Shown one piece after another: positions 35,801-43,950 of a DNA stretch of 64,000 nt. Position numbers and translations under genes: made by a program. Source of the stretch: Bog-473 sp963706555 (GTDB taxonomy: Bacteria; Actinomycetota; Acidimicrobiia; Acidimicrobiales; RAAP-2); NCBI GenBank assembly GCA_963706555.1, contig OY970164.1:4216001-4280000 (forward strand), in the 5' to 3' direction. Every line of letters starts with the position of its first letter. Positions within the stretch are counted from its first letter, which is position 1. A model generated the notes under the pieces. The model was given only the letters and a program-made list of their open reading frames with translations. It made no database searches and was not told the DNA's origin.

Positions 35801-35987
35801 CATGGGGCAGAGCGCCGGGACCGGGTGCCGCTTCCGTCAGCGCTGCCCGTTCGCCATGGAGATCTGCGCCTCGGTCGATCCCCCGCCCTACGTCACCCCG
35901 AGCGGCACGACGGTCCGCTGCCACCTGCACACCGAGGGACCCGTGCTGGCCGGAGAGTCGGTGAGCGGGCTCGCGGCGTCAGTCTGA
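32805..35987 (+). CDS. Triple fusion: DppC-type permease + DppD-type ATPase + DppF-type ATPase
   Basis: A single 1060-residue frame holds three parts of a peptide importer. Residues about 40-300 form a DppC-type permease with helix AMAGLIFMLIVIVAAIFAPLIAPY, LGTDDLGRDILSRLIWGARVSL and EAA loop YIEAARSLGATSNRLIRRHV. An Ala/Pro-rich linker runs to about 360. ATPase 1 has Walker A GESGSGKT (398-405), signature FSGGMRQR and Walker B LLIADEP. ATPase 2 has GESGSGKS (768-775), FSGGQRQR and LLVCDEP. Both ATPases carry the C-terminal oligopeptide-type Cys motifs. ATG 32805 overlaps the previous stop. DppD-DppF fusions are known; a permease joined in front is unusual. Confidence 0.88.
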   Translation: MSLAVPPSSGDPFVGLADPSEMIEEGVGGRARSGFWHRFRHQHFAMAGLIFMLIVIVAAIFAPLIAPYPPNLQNLDIVNAGPSAAHWLGTDDLGRDILSRLIWGARVSLRATFEIVGIAIIFAAPLGLIAGFFRGGVDSVIMRAMDAMFSFPPLILALTVAALLGASINDTAIAIAIVFIPSFVRLLRGEVIAVREENYIEAARSLGATSNRLIRRHVVPNVASPIIIQIALSLGFALLVEAGLSYLGLGEQPPTPSWGSMLNEGYQFIFTTPWALVFPGLAIMLSVLSFNLIADGLRDSLGRERPKSSSIVAADADKRPSLVTRLRGITPKADRPTAASTAAAAAAAPDPAAADVPTSTLLAVKGLRIEFLTNGEWFPVVEDANFTVERGKTLGLVGESGSGKTVSALAVMGLLPPRGCRANGAARFEGRDLMRLSKADFRQIRGNDIAMIFQEPMTSLNPAYTVGNQIAEQVRTHRHLSKSESWKIAVEMLERVEIPNAATRSRDYPHAFSGGMRQRVMIAMALSCSPKLLIADEPTTALDVTTQAQIVELLHTLQREEDMAMIFVTHDLGVIADVADDVVVMYAGQIVEQTDATALFTQPRHPYTEALLNSIPQLTPAGEPLHYIPGIVPRPDQVPPGCRFNPRCDYANEGCVTTPVELLPPKGAPANGAQPAEGAGSNRGRVVPLSRCLRQDELTLIGARTVAEPATTAGAVTSTDQEPILVVKGLSKQFPLRSGLLQRVSGSVNAVDSVDFSIAPGTTLGLVGESGSGKSTLARLVTRLIEPSAGSVVLSGTDITALRGPKLRAERQRMQMVFQDPYSSLDPRQNILEIVGEPLKIHTSLNGEERRQKVIELLAQVGIGRHVLERQPHEFSGGQRQRLAIARALALEPSLLVCDEPVSALDVSTQSQVINLLSDLQDRLGLAYLFIAHDLSVVRHLSDRIAVMYLGQIVEEGDANEVYLRPTHPYTAALLSAIPVPDPHQERTRPRIVLTGEVDMGQSAGTGCRFRQRCPFAMEICASVDPPPYVTPSGTTVRCHLHTEGPVLAGESVSGLAASV

Positions 35988-36018
35988 GGCGTGTCAGCGT
36001 CACGGTCGAGGTCGACCG

Positions 36019-37210
36019 TCAGCTACGGGGCACGTCCTTCCAGGGGAGCTCCTTGTCGTTGCGCACATCACCTGGGAGACCAAGGACGCGCTCTCCCAGG
36101 ATGTTGCGCATGACTTCGGACGTCCCGCCTTCGATCGAATTGGCGCGCACCCGCAGGAAGGACTTGTGGACATCGGTGGTGCCCATACCCAGGGACTTCG
36201 GCCGGATCATCGGGTAGCCGGCGGGATACAACATCCCTTCGTTCCCCAGCAGATCCATGCACAGCTCGTACACGCGCTGGTTCTCCTCGGCGTAGGCCAG
36301 CTTGCCGACGGAGCCTTCGGGCCCCGGCGTCCCGGCCCGGCGCACCTGCGCTGCCCGCTGGTTGGTCATGTTGATGACCTCGCTGCGTATGTAGCAAGAA
36401 ACCAGACGGTCCCGAAGGACCGCCGCGTGCGCGGAGGTGTCGCCGCTCCACTTCTCCTTCCAGATCCGCAGTGCGTCCCCGATCGGACCCGAACCACGGC
36501 GGCCGACGCGCCCCGCCGATGGAGACGCGCTCGTTCATCAACGTGGTCACCGCGACGCGCCAGCCGTCGCCCGGCTCGCCGAGCCGCGCCGTCTGGGGCA
36601 TGTGGACATCGGTGAAGAAGACCTCGTTGAACTCGGCCTCGCCGGTGATCTGATAGAGAGGCCGCACGTCGACCCCCGGGCTTTCCATATCGATCAAGAA
36701 CGCAGTGATGCCCTTGTGCTTTGGCACGTCGGGATTGGTCCGGGCCAGCAGGAGCCCGAACTTCGACAAGTGGGCCAGGGTCGTCCAGACCTTCTGCCCG
36801 TTGAGGACCCATTCATCGCCGTCCGGCACGGCCCGGGTCGAGAGGCTTGCGACATCGGACCCCGAGCCGGGCTCGCTGAACAGCTGGCACCAGATCTCCT
36901 CGGAGGTGAACAACGGGCGGAGGTAGCGCTCCTTCTGTTCGTCCGTGCCGTGCGACATGATGGTCGGCGCGCACATCCCATAGCCGATCGGGTTCTTCGC
37001 ACCTGCGTTGGGTGCGCCGCCCGCCGCCAACCGCGACTGCGCCCGCTGGTGATCCTTGAGAGTCAACCCGAGGCCGCCGTACCCCTTGGGATAATGCAGC
37101 CAGGCCAGTCCCCGGTCGAACTGTGCCCCCAGGAACTCCTGATTCGGTGTCGAAGCCGGGGGCAGGTCAGCCAGTAGCTCGTCGACAAGCTCATCCACGT
37201 TCGTGCTCAC
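36019..37210 (-). pseudogene. Acyl-CoA dehydrogenase, interrupted by one frameshift
   Basis: Joining two frames gives a 396-residue acyl-CoA dehydrogenase. The N-terminal part (GTG 37210) has GMCAPTIMSHGTDEQKERYLRP, FSEPGSGSDVASL and GQKVWTTLAHLSKFGLLLART, then MNERVSIGGA. At about 36509 one extra base shifts the frame; the other frame continues RGSGPIGDALRIWKEKW and ends with YELCMDLLGNEGML and GTSEVMRNILGERVLGL. Nothing else is damaged. FAD-dependent alpha,beta-dehydrogenation of an acyl-CoA is expected. It may be a real pseudogene or a base-call error. Confidence 0.82.
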
Positions 37211-37302
37211 AGCAGCACCCTATAGCGTGCCTGCGTGCGCGCACTTCCTCCCGGCTCGAATCCGGACGCCGGGCGGCGCGACCGTCGACGGGAGCAGCCG
37301 AC

Positions 37303-38159
37303 GTGACCCGATCGGTCACGCTCCCCGACGGGCGGGAGCTCGCCTTCGACGAGTACGGAGATCCCGACGGCCTGCCCGTCCTGAGCTTTCACGGGGGCCT
37401 GAGCTCCCGACTCGATGCCGCACCGGCCCATACCGCCGCGCTCGCACTGGGCGTGCGCATCGTCTCCCCCGATCGACCGGGCATGGGCCGCTCGACGTAC
37501 CAACCGGGGCGCCGCTTGCTCGACTGGCCGGCCGATGTCGCGGCGTTGACGGCCACCCTGTGCATCGACCGGTTCGCCGTCATGGGTTGGTCCTGCGGTG
37601 GGCCGTACGCTGCGGTCTGCGCAGCCAAGATGCGGGAGCGGGTCACTGCGGTGGGGCTGCTCTCGAGCGCCGTGCCCTTCGAGGTCTTCGGCACGACGAA
37701 GGGGCTCTCCAACGACGACCGGATCCTGCTCTTCCTGGTGCGCCGGGCCCCTTGCTGGCCTCTGCCCTCTTGCGCGTCTCGATCGCCGACGCGTCGGCTA
37801 CACGCCTCTACCGCGAGATCCGCCGCGCCTTTCCCGCTGTCGACGCCGCTGCGCTGCAGGAGAGGGGGCCCGTGGCGGATGCCGTCGCTTTCATCAAGGA
37901 GTCGATGCGCCAGGGCACGGCGGGATGTCTGCAGGACTACCGGGTCTTCGGCGACCCCTGGGGGTTCGCACTCGGCGAAGTTACGGCGCCCGTGCACATC
38001 TGGGAGGGGGCCGAGGACCACACCGGTCCACCCGAGTACCGGGATCTGTTGCTCCGCCACCTCCCCGATGCACGGATCTCCATCGTCCCCGGCGAGGGTC
38101 ACCTCTCGCTGCTGCAGCACCAGGCACCCGCGATTTTGGCCGACTTGACCGCGCCGTAG
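37303..38159 (+). pseudogene. Alpha/beta hydrolase, interrupted by one frameshift
   Basis: Two frames together give a 285-residue alpha/beta hydrolase. It starts VTLPDGRELAFDEYGDPDGLPVLSFHGGLSS, then DRPGMGRSTYQPG, and the nucleophile elbow GWSCGGPYA (a Cys in place of Ser). After LLFLVRRAP one C appears to be missing from the run at 37748-37751; the second frame continues LLASALLRVSIADASATRLYREI and ends with the catalytic His GEGHLSLLQHQ. GTG 37303 has GGAG upstream. Substrate unknown; Cys as nucleophile is unusual (dienelactone hydrolase-like). Confidence 0.75.
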
Positions 38160-38187
38160 GCGGAGGTGAGAGCGCGCGAGCAGCTCC

Positions 38188-39519
38188 TCAGGACCACAAC
38201 GCCGAGTCGATCGCCCGGTGAAAGGTCGGATAGGCGTAGATCATCTCTTTCAGCGTGCGCACCGGGATGCGGGCATGCACGGCCAGGGTCAACGCAGCGA
38301 GCACCTCTCCCCCGCAAGGTCCCATCGACGTGGCCCCGACCAGCACGCCGTCCATCTCGATCAGCTTCACCAGACCTTCGCCCTTGTTGATCCAACCCCG
38401 GGCCGACTGCGCGACGGGCTCGCTCATGACGCGCACGTCGCCACCGGACGCCCGAGCTTGCGCTTCGGTCATCCCGACCGAGCCGATCTCGGGATCGGTG
38501 AACGTCACCCGCGGCAGTGCCCGATAGTCCGCGTCACCGATGGGATGCCCGAGGATGTCGGCCACGCAGATCCTCGCCTGGTAGATGGCGACGTGTGTGA
38601 ACGCGCCCTTCCCGGTGACATCACCGACGGCCCACACGCCCGGCACCACACGCATGCGCACGTCGACAGGAACGCCGTGCGCAGTGACATCGAGACCCAA
38701 CGCGCCAACCCCGATCCCCTCAAGGTCGGGGCGCCGGCCCGTCGCCACCAGCACGCGCTCGGCCGACAGCGAGGAGCCGTCGCCCAGGCGGAGAGTGCAG
38801 CCTGTCGCCTCTGACGACGACACGCTTGCGATCTCGACCCCGGTGTGCACCTCGATGCCCTCGCGGCGGAGGATCCTCGTGATCATGTCGGAGACCTCGG
38901 GCTCTTCCGAAGCCGCGAGGCGATCCCCTGTTTCGACAATGGTCACCTTCGCCCCGAACCTGGACATCACCTGGCCGATTTCGAGACCCACCGCTCCCCC
39001 GCCGATGACGAGCAGCGACGCGGGAACGGTTTGCGTGGCGATGGCATCTCGATTCGTCCAGTGCGGGATATCGGCGAACATCGGAGGGATCCAGGCGCGG
39101 GCGCCCGCAGCCAGGACGAGTGCCGTTCGGGCGGTGATGTGTTCGCCGTCGACCTCGACGGACGAGGGGCCGGTCACCCGGGCCCGGCCGCGGACGAAAC
39201 GTCCGCCCTTGTCGACGAAGCGATCGACCGCCACCTTGTCGTCCCAGGCGTCCGTCGCCTCCTCGCGAATACGCTCCGCCACGGGGCCCCAGTCGGGGGT
39301 GATGACCGACGATCCGGCAGTGCCGGGAATACGGCGGCCCTCGGCCAACAGATCAGCCGCCCGCACCATCATTTTCGTCGGGATGCAGCCCCAATAGGGG
39401 CACTCCCCTCCGACGAGCTCGGCTTCGATCCCGACGACGTCGAGACCGGCCTCGGCGAGCTTCTCCGCTACCTCTTCTCCCCCCGGCCCCAATCCGACGA
39501 CGACCGCATCGCAGTGCAC
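38188..39519 (-). CDS. Pyridine nucleotide-disulfide oxidoreductase (mercuric reductase/lipoamide dehydrogenase-like)
   Basis: A 443-residue FAD enzyme. VVVGLGPGGEEVAEKL binds FAD, GGECPYWGCIPTK has the redox-active CxxxxC pair, VIGGGAVGLEIGQVMSRFG binds NAD(P)H and GVWAVGDVTG is the second FAD site. The C-terminal YAYPTFHRAIDSAL keeps the active-site His but lacks the usual following Glu (HPTxxE), so disulfide chemistry may differ from lipoamide dehydrogenase. Starts with GTG 39519, 4 bp after the stop of the upstream gene on the same strand. Role unknown. Confidence 0.85.
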   Translation of the reverse strand: MHCDAVVVGLGPGGEEVAEKLAEAGLDVVGIEAELVGGECPYWGCIPTKMMVRAADLLAEGRRIPGTAGSSVITPDWGPVAERIREEATDAWDDKVAVDRFVDKGGRFVRGRARVTGPSSVEVDGEHITARTALVLAAGARAWIPPMFADIPHWTNRDAIATQTVPASLLVIGGGAVGLEIGQVMSRFGAKVTIVETGDRLAASEEPEVSDMITRILRREGIEVHTGVEIASVSSSEATGCTLRLGDGSSLSAERVLVATGRRPDLEGIGVGALGLDVTAHGVPVDVRMRVVPGVWAVGDVTGKGAFTHVAIYQARICVADILGHPIGDADYRALPRVTFTDPEIGSVGMTEAQARASGGDVRVMSEPVAQSARGWINKGEGLVKLIEMDGVLVGATSMGPCGGEVLAALTLAVHARIPVRTLKEMIYAYPTFHRAIDSALWS

Positions 39520-39523
39520 CGGG

Positions 39524-40330
39524 CTACAAGCTGCCCCAGTTGGTGATCGTGACCGGCTTGACTACCGGCGTGCCGACGTCGATCTGTATCTGGTAATGGC
39601 TGCCGAGTGGCAGGTCCGCCGGGTTCCCCTTGTAGATCCCCACCTTCTTTCCGGGTGCGGTGAAGAAGACGGTGAGCTTGCCGGCCGCGGGTCCGATCTG
39701 CGTGGAGCTGAGCGGGATCCCCCAGATGGCGAAGAATTGGCCCAGCGTGAAGCTCAGGGACGTGCTCGGCGATTCCACGTGGATGACACCGTCCTCCTGG
39801 TGCGAATGCAGCCAGTAGAAACAACTCCCGGTCTCGACAAAGGCACCGTGCGCGGTCTGCACCGCCTCGGCCCCCGGGATGCCGATCCCGTAGGGGATGA
39901 CCCGGGCCTTGCCGTTCACGAAGACATTGAGGTGCGTGTGCACGTGGGAGACGAGTTGCTCGTTGGCCTGGCACTGGACCCCGTCCACGGTCTGGCCGGT
40001 GGCCGCGTTGGCCAGGGTCGCCAGCTTCGGCCCGTTCGGGATCGGAAGTCCTTCGTAGCCCGGTGTCGTCGGAGGCGGCGCGACCATCTGCAGGGAAGAC
40101 GGTATCGGCACGGTCTTGACGTCGGCAGCCGATTTGGGGGTGGACGTACTCGGGGACGAGCCCGAGAGCAGGACGATGATGAGGACCACCACCAGGATTA
40201 CCACCAGCGCTCCGCCGTACCTGACGGTCGTACGGACCCTTTTGGCGCGTTGTTCCGCTGCCCGGCGCTCTGCCGCCTTGCGCTGCGATTCCGCTCGCCG
40301 TTGTGCCTTGGACTGCCCGCCGTTGGTCAT
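39524..40330 (-). CDS. Membrane-anchored His-rich extracytoplasmic protein
   Basis: A 268-residue protein with a charged N-terminus (KAQRRAESQRKAAERRAAEQRAKR), one membrane anchor VVILVVVLIIVLLSG, then an extracytoplasmic domain. The core has HVHTHLNVFVNG and CFYWLHSHQEDGVIHVESP, clusters of His with one Cys that could bind copper or another metal. I know the same HxHxHL...YWLHxH...GVIHVE pattern from uncharacterised proteins in archaea and bacteria. No function assigned. TAGATT upstream of ATG 40330 may be its -10. Directly upstream of the flavoprotein gene. Confidence 0.72.
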   Translation of the reverse strand: MTNGGQSKAQRRAESQRKAAERRAAEQRAKRVRTTVRYGGALVVILVVVLIIVLLSGSSPSTSTPKSAADVKTVPIPSSLQMVAPPPTTPGYEGLPIPNGPKLATLANAATGQTVDGVQCQANEQLVSHVHTHLNVFVNGKARVIPYGIGIPGAEAVQTAHGAFVETGSCFYWLHSHQEDGVIHVESPSTSLSFTLGQFFAIWGIPLSSTQIGPAAGKLTVFFTAPGKKVGIYKGNPADLPLGSHYQIQIDVGTPVVKPVTITNWGSL

Positions 40331-40482
40331 TGAGCCGACAATCTAGCGAACCATTCCCCTGAACTGGCATCTAGGCCCCGATCTGGGCCGGACCCGTGCT
40401 CCGGGACCTGCACCTGGGATTGCGGACAGGCCGCCGTCCAGGCTGTGGCTGCACCACGCAGTGCGGTACCGTCTCCAGCGTC

Positions 40483-40974
40483 ATGGACGAGATCACCGAA
40501 CTCCTCGCAGCGAACAAGGGCTACGCCGCCGCCCGGGCCAGCGTCGCCGATCCTCGGCCTGGCCGCCGGCTGGCTGTTGTCACGTGCATGGACGCACGCA
40601 TCGACGTCTTCGCCGTCCTCGGGTTGCATCTCGGAGAGGCGCACGTGATCCGGAACGCCGGTGGTCGGGTCACCGACGACGTCCTCCGGAGCCTGGCCCT
40701 GTCCAGCCAGGTCCTGGGCGTCGACACCGTCGTGGTGATGCAGCACACCAATTGCGGCCTGGCGGGGGTGACCGACGAGGAACTCCGCAGGCTCACGGGC
40801 GCCGATCTCGGGTTCTTCCCCATCGACGACCACGCCGCCGCCCTCCGTGAAGATATCGCCGTTCTCACACAGTTGCCCTATCTCAGTCCGCTCACCTTGA
40901 TCGCGGGCTTCATCTACGACGTCGAGAGCGGCGAGATCGACGACGTGGTGCACTGGACACGGTCCGACCGTTAG
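40483..40974 (+). CDS. Beta-class carbonic anhydrase (Rv1284-like)
   Basis: A 163-residue enzyme interconverting CO2 and bicarbonate. TCMDARIDVFAVLG has the zinc Cys and the Asp-Arg dyad, HVIRNAGGRVTDDVLRSLALS is the conserved middle and HTNCGLAG provides the zinc His and second Cys. Length and sequence resemble the short mycobacterial beta-CA Rv1284. ATG 40483 was chosen; TACCGT lies 10 nt upstream. It is divergent from the His-rich protein gene. Confidence 0.92.
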   Translation: MDEITELLAANKGYAAARASVADPRPGRRLAVVTCMDARIDVFAVLGLHLGEAHVIRNAGGRVTDDVLRSLALSSQVLGVDTVVVMQHTNCGLAGVTDEELRRLTGADLGFFPIDDHAAALREDIAVLTQLPYLSPLTLIAGFIYDVESGEIDDVVHWTRSDR

Positions 40975-41096
40975 GCCTGACGAGAGGCCAAATCGGGCCA
41001 ATTCGAGCCCTGGCGCAGCAAGCGACCAAACTCCTCCAATTTGGGGATAAAGTTGCCGGGTCGGAAGTAGCCCTGGACCAGGTGAATCGGGGAACA

Positions 41097-42377
41097 ATGG
41101 CGGTACTTGAAACGCCGATAGTGTCGCCGCCGAATGGGGTCACTCCAATCGGCACTCCATCAGTACTCTTCGTCGATGATGGCTGTTGGGACTCATTCTT
41201 TCTTCTCGCCGCCGGCATCAAGAGGGCGGGGATCCGGACGATACGGATAACCAACGCCCCGAGGACTCGGGGAGCCTCTCTCCTCCTGTTCGATCGCACC
41301 GTGCATTTCGAAGACCGCGCCGCACTCATCGACCTGGCCGAGATGATAGATGGCGAACACATCGTCGACGTGCAGATGACCGAGAGCGTGGCAGGCGCCC
41401 TGGGCCAGGGAATCCTGAAGATGCCCGAGACGAGGCACACGAGAGAATGGTTCCGTCGTGTCGCCGTCATGGACAAGCTCTTCGTGGAAGAGCGGCTCAG
41501 GGAGCTCGGGCTCTTCGCCCCGGCCGTGTTGCACGGCCCCGAGCTCGATGCGTCCCAGATCATTCGACAGCTCGGATTGCCGGTCGTGCACAAGACCCGA
41601 ACGGGAAGTGGCGGTGAAGGGGTTTCGATCATCACGTCGTGTCAGGAGTTGGAGGCACTCTTGACCGGTGGGCACCATTCGGACGAAACGTTCTTCGAGC
41701 AGTACATCGAAGGTCGGCAACTGCAATTCGGTGGCATCTTCGGCTACGGGGACTGCGACGCTGTCGTAACGTTCGAGACACTCGAACGTCGGGAGGCATT
41801 GGCGCCGGCCAGTCAGATCCGACTCGTCGAAGAGCGGAGTTTTGCGACGACCGGCCGCAGAGTGGTCCATGCTCTCGGCCTCACGGGCATCATGAACATC
41901 AATGCGATCCGTGACGCCGAAGGGCGCGATTGGATCCATGACGTCAATCCAAGGGCGTTCGGCTCTTTCATGGGTTTTCGACCCGCGGGAGTGGATCTCC
42001 TGCAGGTGTATATCGATTGGATCTTCAACGGGGCGATCGAATCGTCCCCCCGGCGCTGCAACCAGGAGACCAGGCTCCTTGACGAAGGCGCTCGAGGCGA
42101 CGCGCAGACGACTGAATGTCAGTCGTCCCCCGCTGAGAGTTATCCGGTGTTCCCCGCCGCATTTCGCAGCCATACCGGCAACGAGGGCCTCCTCCGCTCA
42201 TACTGGCAATTCGCGAAAGGCGCCTATCCCTACGTGCGATGGGTTGGCCCACGCTATGTCGCCTATGAGATAGGGCGCCAAGTTCCCCACGAAATAGGGC
42301 GGATCCTCGATCGCTACGACAAGCGATCCATCGTGAGAAAGATGATCGCCGCACACGCCAAGCCCAGCCAGGAGTAA
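41097..42377 (+). CDS. ATP-grasp enzyme (carbamoyl-phosphate-synthase-like)
   Basis: A 426-residue cytosolic protein. An N-terminal Rossmann-like domain with SVLFVDDGCWDSFFLLAAGIKRAGI precedes an ATP-grasp core: VVHKTRTGSGGEGVSIITS (glycine-rich ATP loop), FFEQYIEGRQLQFGGIF and GIMNINAIRDAEGRDWIHDVNPRAFGSF (metal-binding N and E/D-type residues). ATP-grasp enzymes ligate a carboxylate to an amine or thiol through an acyl phosphate. The last ~80 residues are extra and partly aromatic. ATG 41097 has CGGGGAAC upstream; GTG 41082 is an alternative. First gene of a three-gene set. Confidence 0.78.
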   Translation: MAVLETPIVSPPNGVTPIGTPSVLFVDDGCWDSFFLLAAGIKRAGIRTIRITNAPRTRGASLLLFDRTVHFEDRAALIDLAEMIDGEHIVDVQMTESVAGALGQGILKMPETRHTREWFRRVAVMDKLFVEERLRELGLFAPAVLHGPELDASQIIRQLGLPVVHKTRTGSGGEGVSIITSCQELEALLTGGHHSDETFFEQYIEGRQLQFGGIFGYGDCDAVVTFETLERREALAPASQIRLVEERSFATTGRRVVHALGLTGIMNINAIRDAEGRDWIHDVNPRAFGSFMGFRPAGVDLLQVYIDWIFNGAIESSPRRCNQETRLLDEGARGDAQTTECQSSPAESYPVFPAAFRSHTGNEGLLRSYWQFAKGAYPYVRWVGPRYVAYEIGRQVPHEIGRILDRYDKRSIVRKMIAAHAKPSQE

Positions 42378-42453
42378 TCGGGCGGGGCCACGAGGCTCTC
42401 TTACGTCATGTGAGAGAGCACTATGACGCTGGCAGTTGCCGTATTGTAGAGGC

Positions 42454-43950
42454 ATGCCATTCGATGTTGCCGAGTTGCTGCGTGCACGGCATGGCGAGAA
42501 CTATGCATTGCACGAGGAGCATTTGAACCATCAACTGGCGCGGGTGCTCAAGACGATCGGATTCGATCGCTTCTATGTGCGGGGAAAGGGGTCATACCTG
42601 TACGACGCCGAAGGCGAGCGGTATCTCGACTTTCTCTCGGGTTTCGGTGTCTACGCCCTCGGAAGAAGTCACCCCGCACTGAAGGCCGCACTCCATCAGG
42701 CAATCGACCTCGACCTCCCCAACATGGTCCAAATGGATTGTGCGCTCCTGCCCGGTCTGCTGGCCGAACAGCTGGTCGGCCACTGTGCGGACAACATCAA
42801 CAGGGTCTTCTTCTGCAACTCCGGCGCGGAGGCCATCGAGTCAGCGATAAAGTTCTCTCGGCAGGCAACCCGTCGCCCCAGGATCCTCTTTGCCGACCAC
42901 GCCTTTCACGGACTGACCACCGGAGCGCTCGCGCTCAACGGAGGAGCCGATTTCCGTGATGGATTCGGCCAGCTGATCCCAGGGTGTGCGCCGGTGCCGT
43001 TCGGTGACATTTCGGCGCTGCGCAACGAGTTGCGGCTGGGGGATGTTGCGGCGTTCATCGTCGAGCCCATTCAGGGCAAGGGCGTCTACATGGCATCGTC
43101 GGAGTATTGGCATGAGGTCCAGGATCTCTGCCGCCGGCACAAGACGTTGCTTGTCATAGACGAGGTGCAGACCGGGCTCGGTCGAACCGGAAAATTCTTC
43201 TGCTACGAGCACTGGGACCTGGAACCGGACATCGTCACGGTCTCGAAGGCGCTTTCGGGAGGCTACGTTCCGGTTGGAGCGGTTCTCACATCGGATCGTA
43301 TCCTGTCCTCCGTCTACAGCTCCCTTGAAAAGGCTCTTAAACACTCGTCCACTTTCGGCCGGAATCAACTAGCCATGGTGGCCGGCCTCGCCACCCTCGC
43401 CACGTTTGAGGATGAGAATCTCGTCGAGAGGGCGCGCGTCACCGGTGAGGCCTTCGTCGCAGCTCTCGCGCCGCTGGTTGCGCGGTACGAAATGTTTCAC
43501 GAGGTCAGAGGGAAGGGGTTAATGATCGGGTTGCAGTTCGGCCCTCCGACATCGAAGGCCTTACGACGACGGTTCAACACACTCGAAAGACTGCGGCCGG
43601 CCATTTTCTCCCAAATGATGGTGGTCCCGCTTTTCCACCGGCACCGCATTTTGACGCAAGTGGCCGCCGACAATGTGGACATCATCAAGCTTCTCCCCGC
43701 ACTCATCTGCGGACAAGAAGAGATCGACTATTTCGTCGGGGCGTTGGACGACGTCCTCAAGGATGCGCACGACGGGTACGGCCTCTTCTTCGAGTTCGGC
43801 CGGACAATGGCCAAGGGAGCTCTTCGTCGATCCGGACGATTCCGGCCCGATGCCCCTTACGCACTCCCTCCCCAAAACGGTCACGGAGCCGCGCGTGCGG
43901 ACAACGGTGCTCCCACAGGAACGAAGCCGGTGCAGACCGCGCCTCTATGA
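42454..43950 (+). CDS. Class III aminotransferase (HpnO-like / aspartate aminotransferase family)
   Basis: A 498-residue PLP enzyme. GFDRFYVRGKGSYLYDAEGERYLDFLSGFGVYALGRSHP is the N-terminal region, FFCNSGAEAIESAIKFSRQ binds the phosphate, VIDEVQTGLGRTG has the PLP Asp, and VTVSKALSGGYVPVGA carries the Schiff-base Lys. A ~50-residue disordered Pro/Arg-rich tail follows. The start resembles aminotransferases of the HpnO type, which make aminohopanoids, but other omega-amine substrates are possible. TATTGT at -12 to -7 from ATG 42454 indicates a leaderless start. It overlaps the next gene (ATGA). Confidence 0.87.
   Translation: MPFDVAELLRARHGENYALHEEHLNHQLARVLKTIGFDRFYVRGKGSYLYDAEGERYLDFLSGFGVYALGRSHPALKAALHQAIDLDLPNMVQMDCALLPGLLAEQLVGHCADNINRVFFCNSGAEAIESAIKFSRQATRRPRILFADHAFHGLTTGALALNGGADFRDGFGQLIPGCAPVPFGDISALRNELRLGDVAAFIVEPIQGKGVYMASSEYWHEVQDLCRRHKTLLVIDEVQTGLGRTGKFFCYEHWDLEPDIVTVSKALSGGYVPVGAVLTSDRILSSVYSSLEKALKHSSTFGRNQLAMVAGLATLATFEDENLVERARVTGEAFVAALAPLVARYEMFHEVRGKGLMIGLQFGPPTSKALRRRFNTLERLRPAIFSQMMVVPLFHRHRILTQVAADNVDIIKLLPALICGQEEIDYFVGALDDVLKDAHDGYGLFFEFGRTMAKGALRRSGRFRPDAPYALPPQNGHGAARADNGAPTGTKPVQTAPL

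Noticed and set aside
37251..37275. tRNA-like TCGAATCC motif
   Set aside because: There is no cloverleaf or acceptor stem around it; it lies in the leader of the alpha/beta hydrolase gene.
41193..42173. Antisense 326-codon frame in the ATP-grasp gene
   Set aside because: The plus-strand product has ATP-grasp motifs; the minus-strand frame has none.
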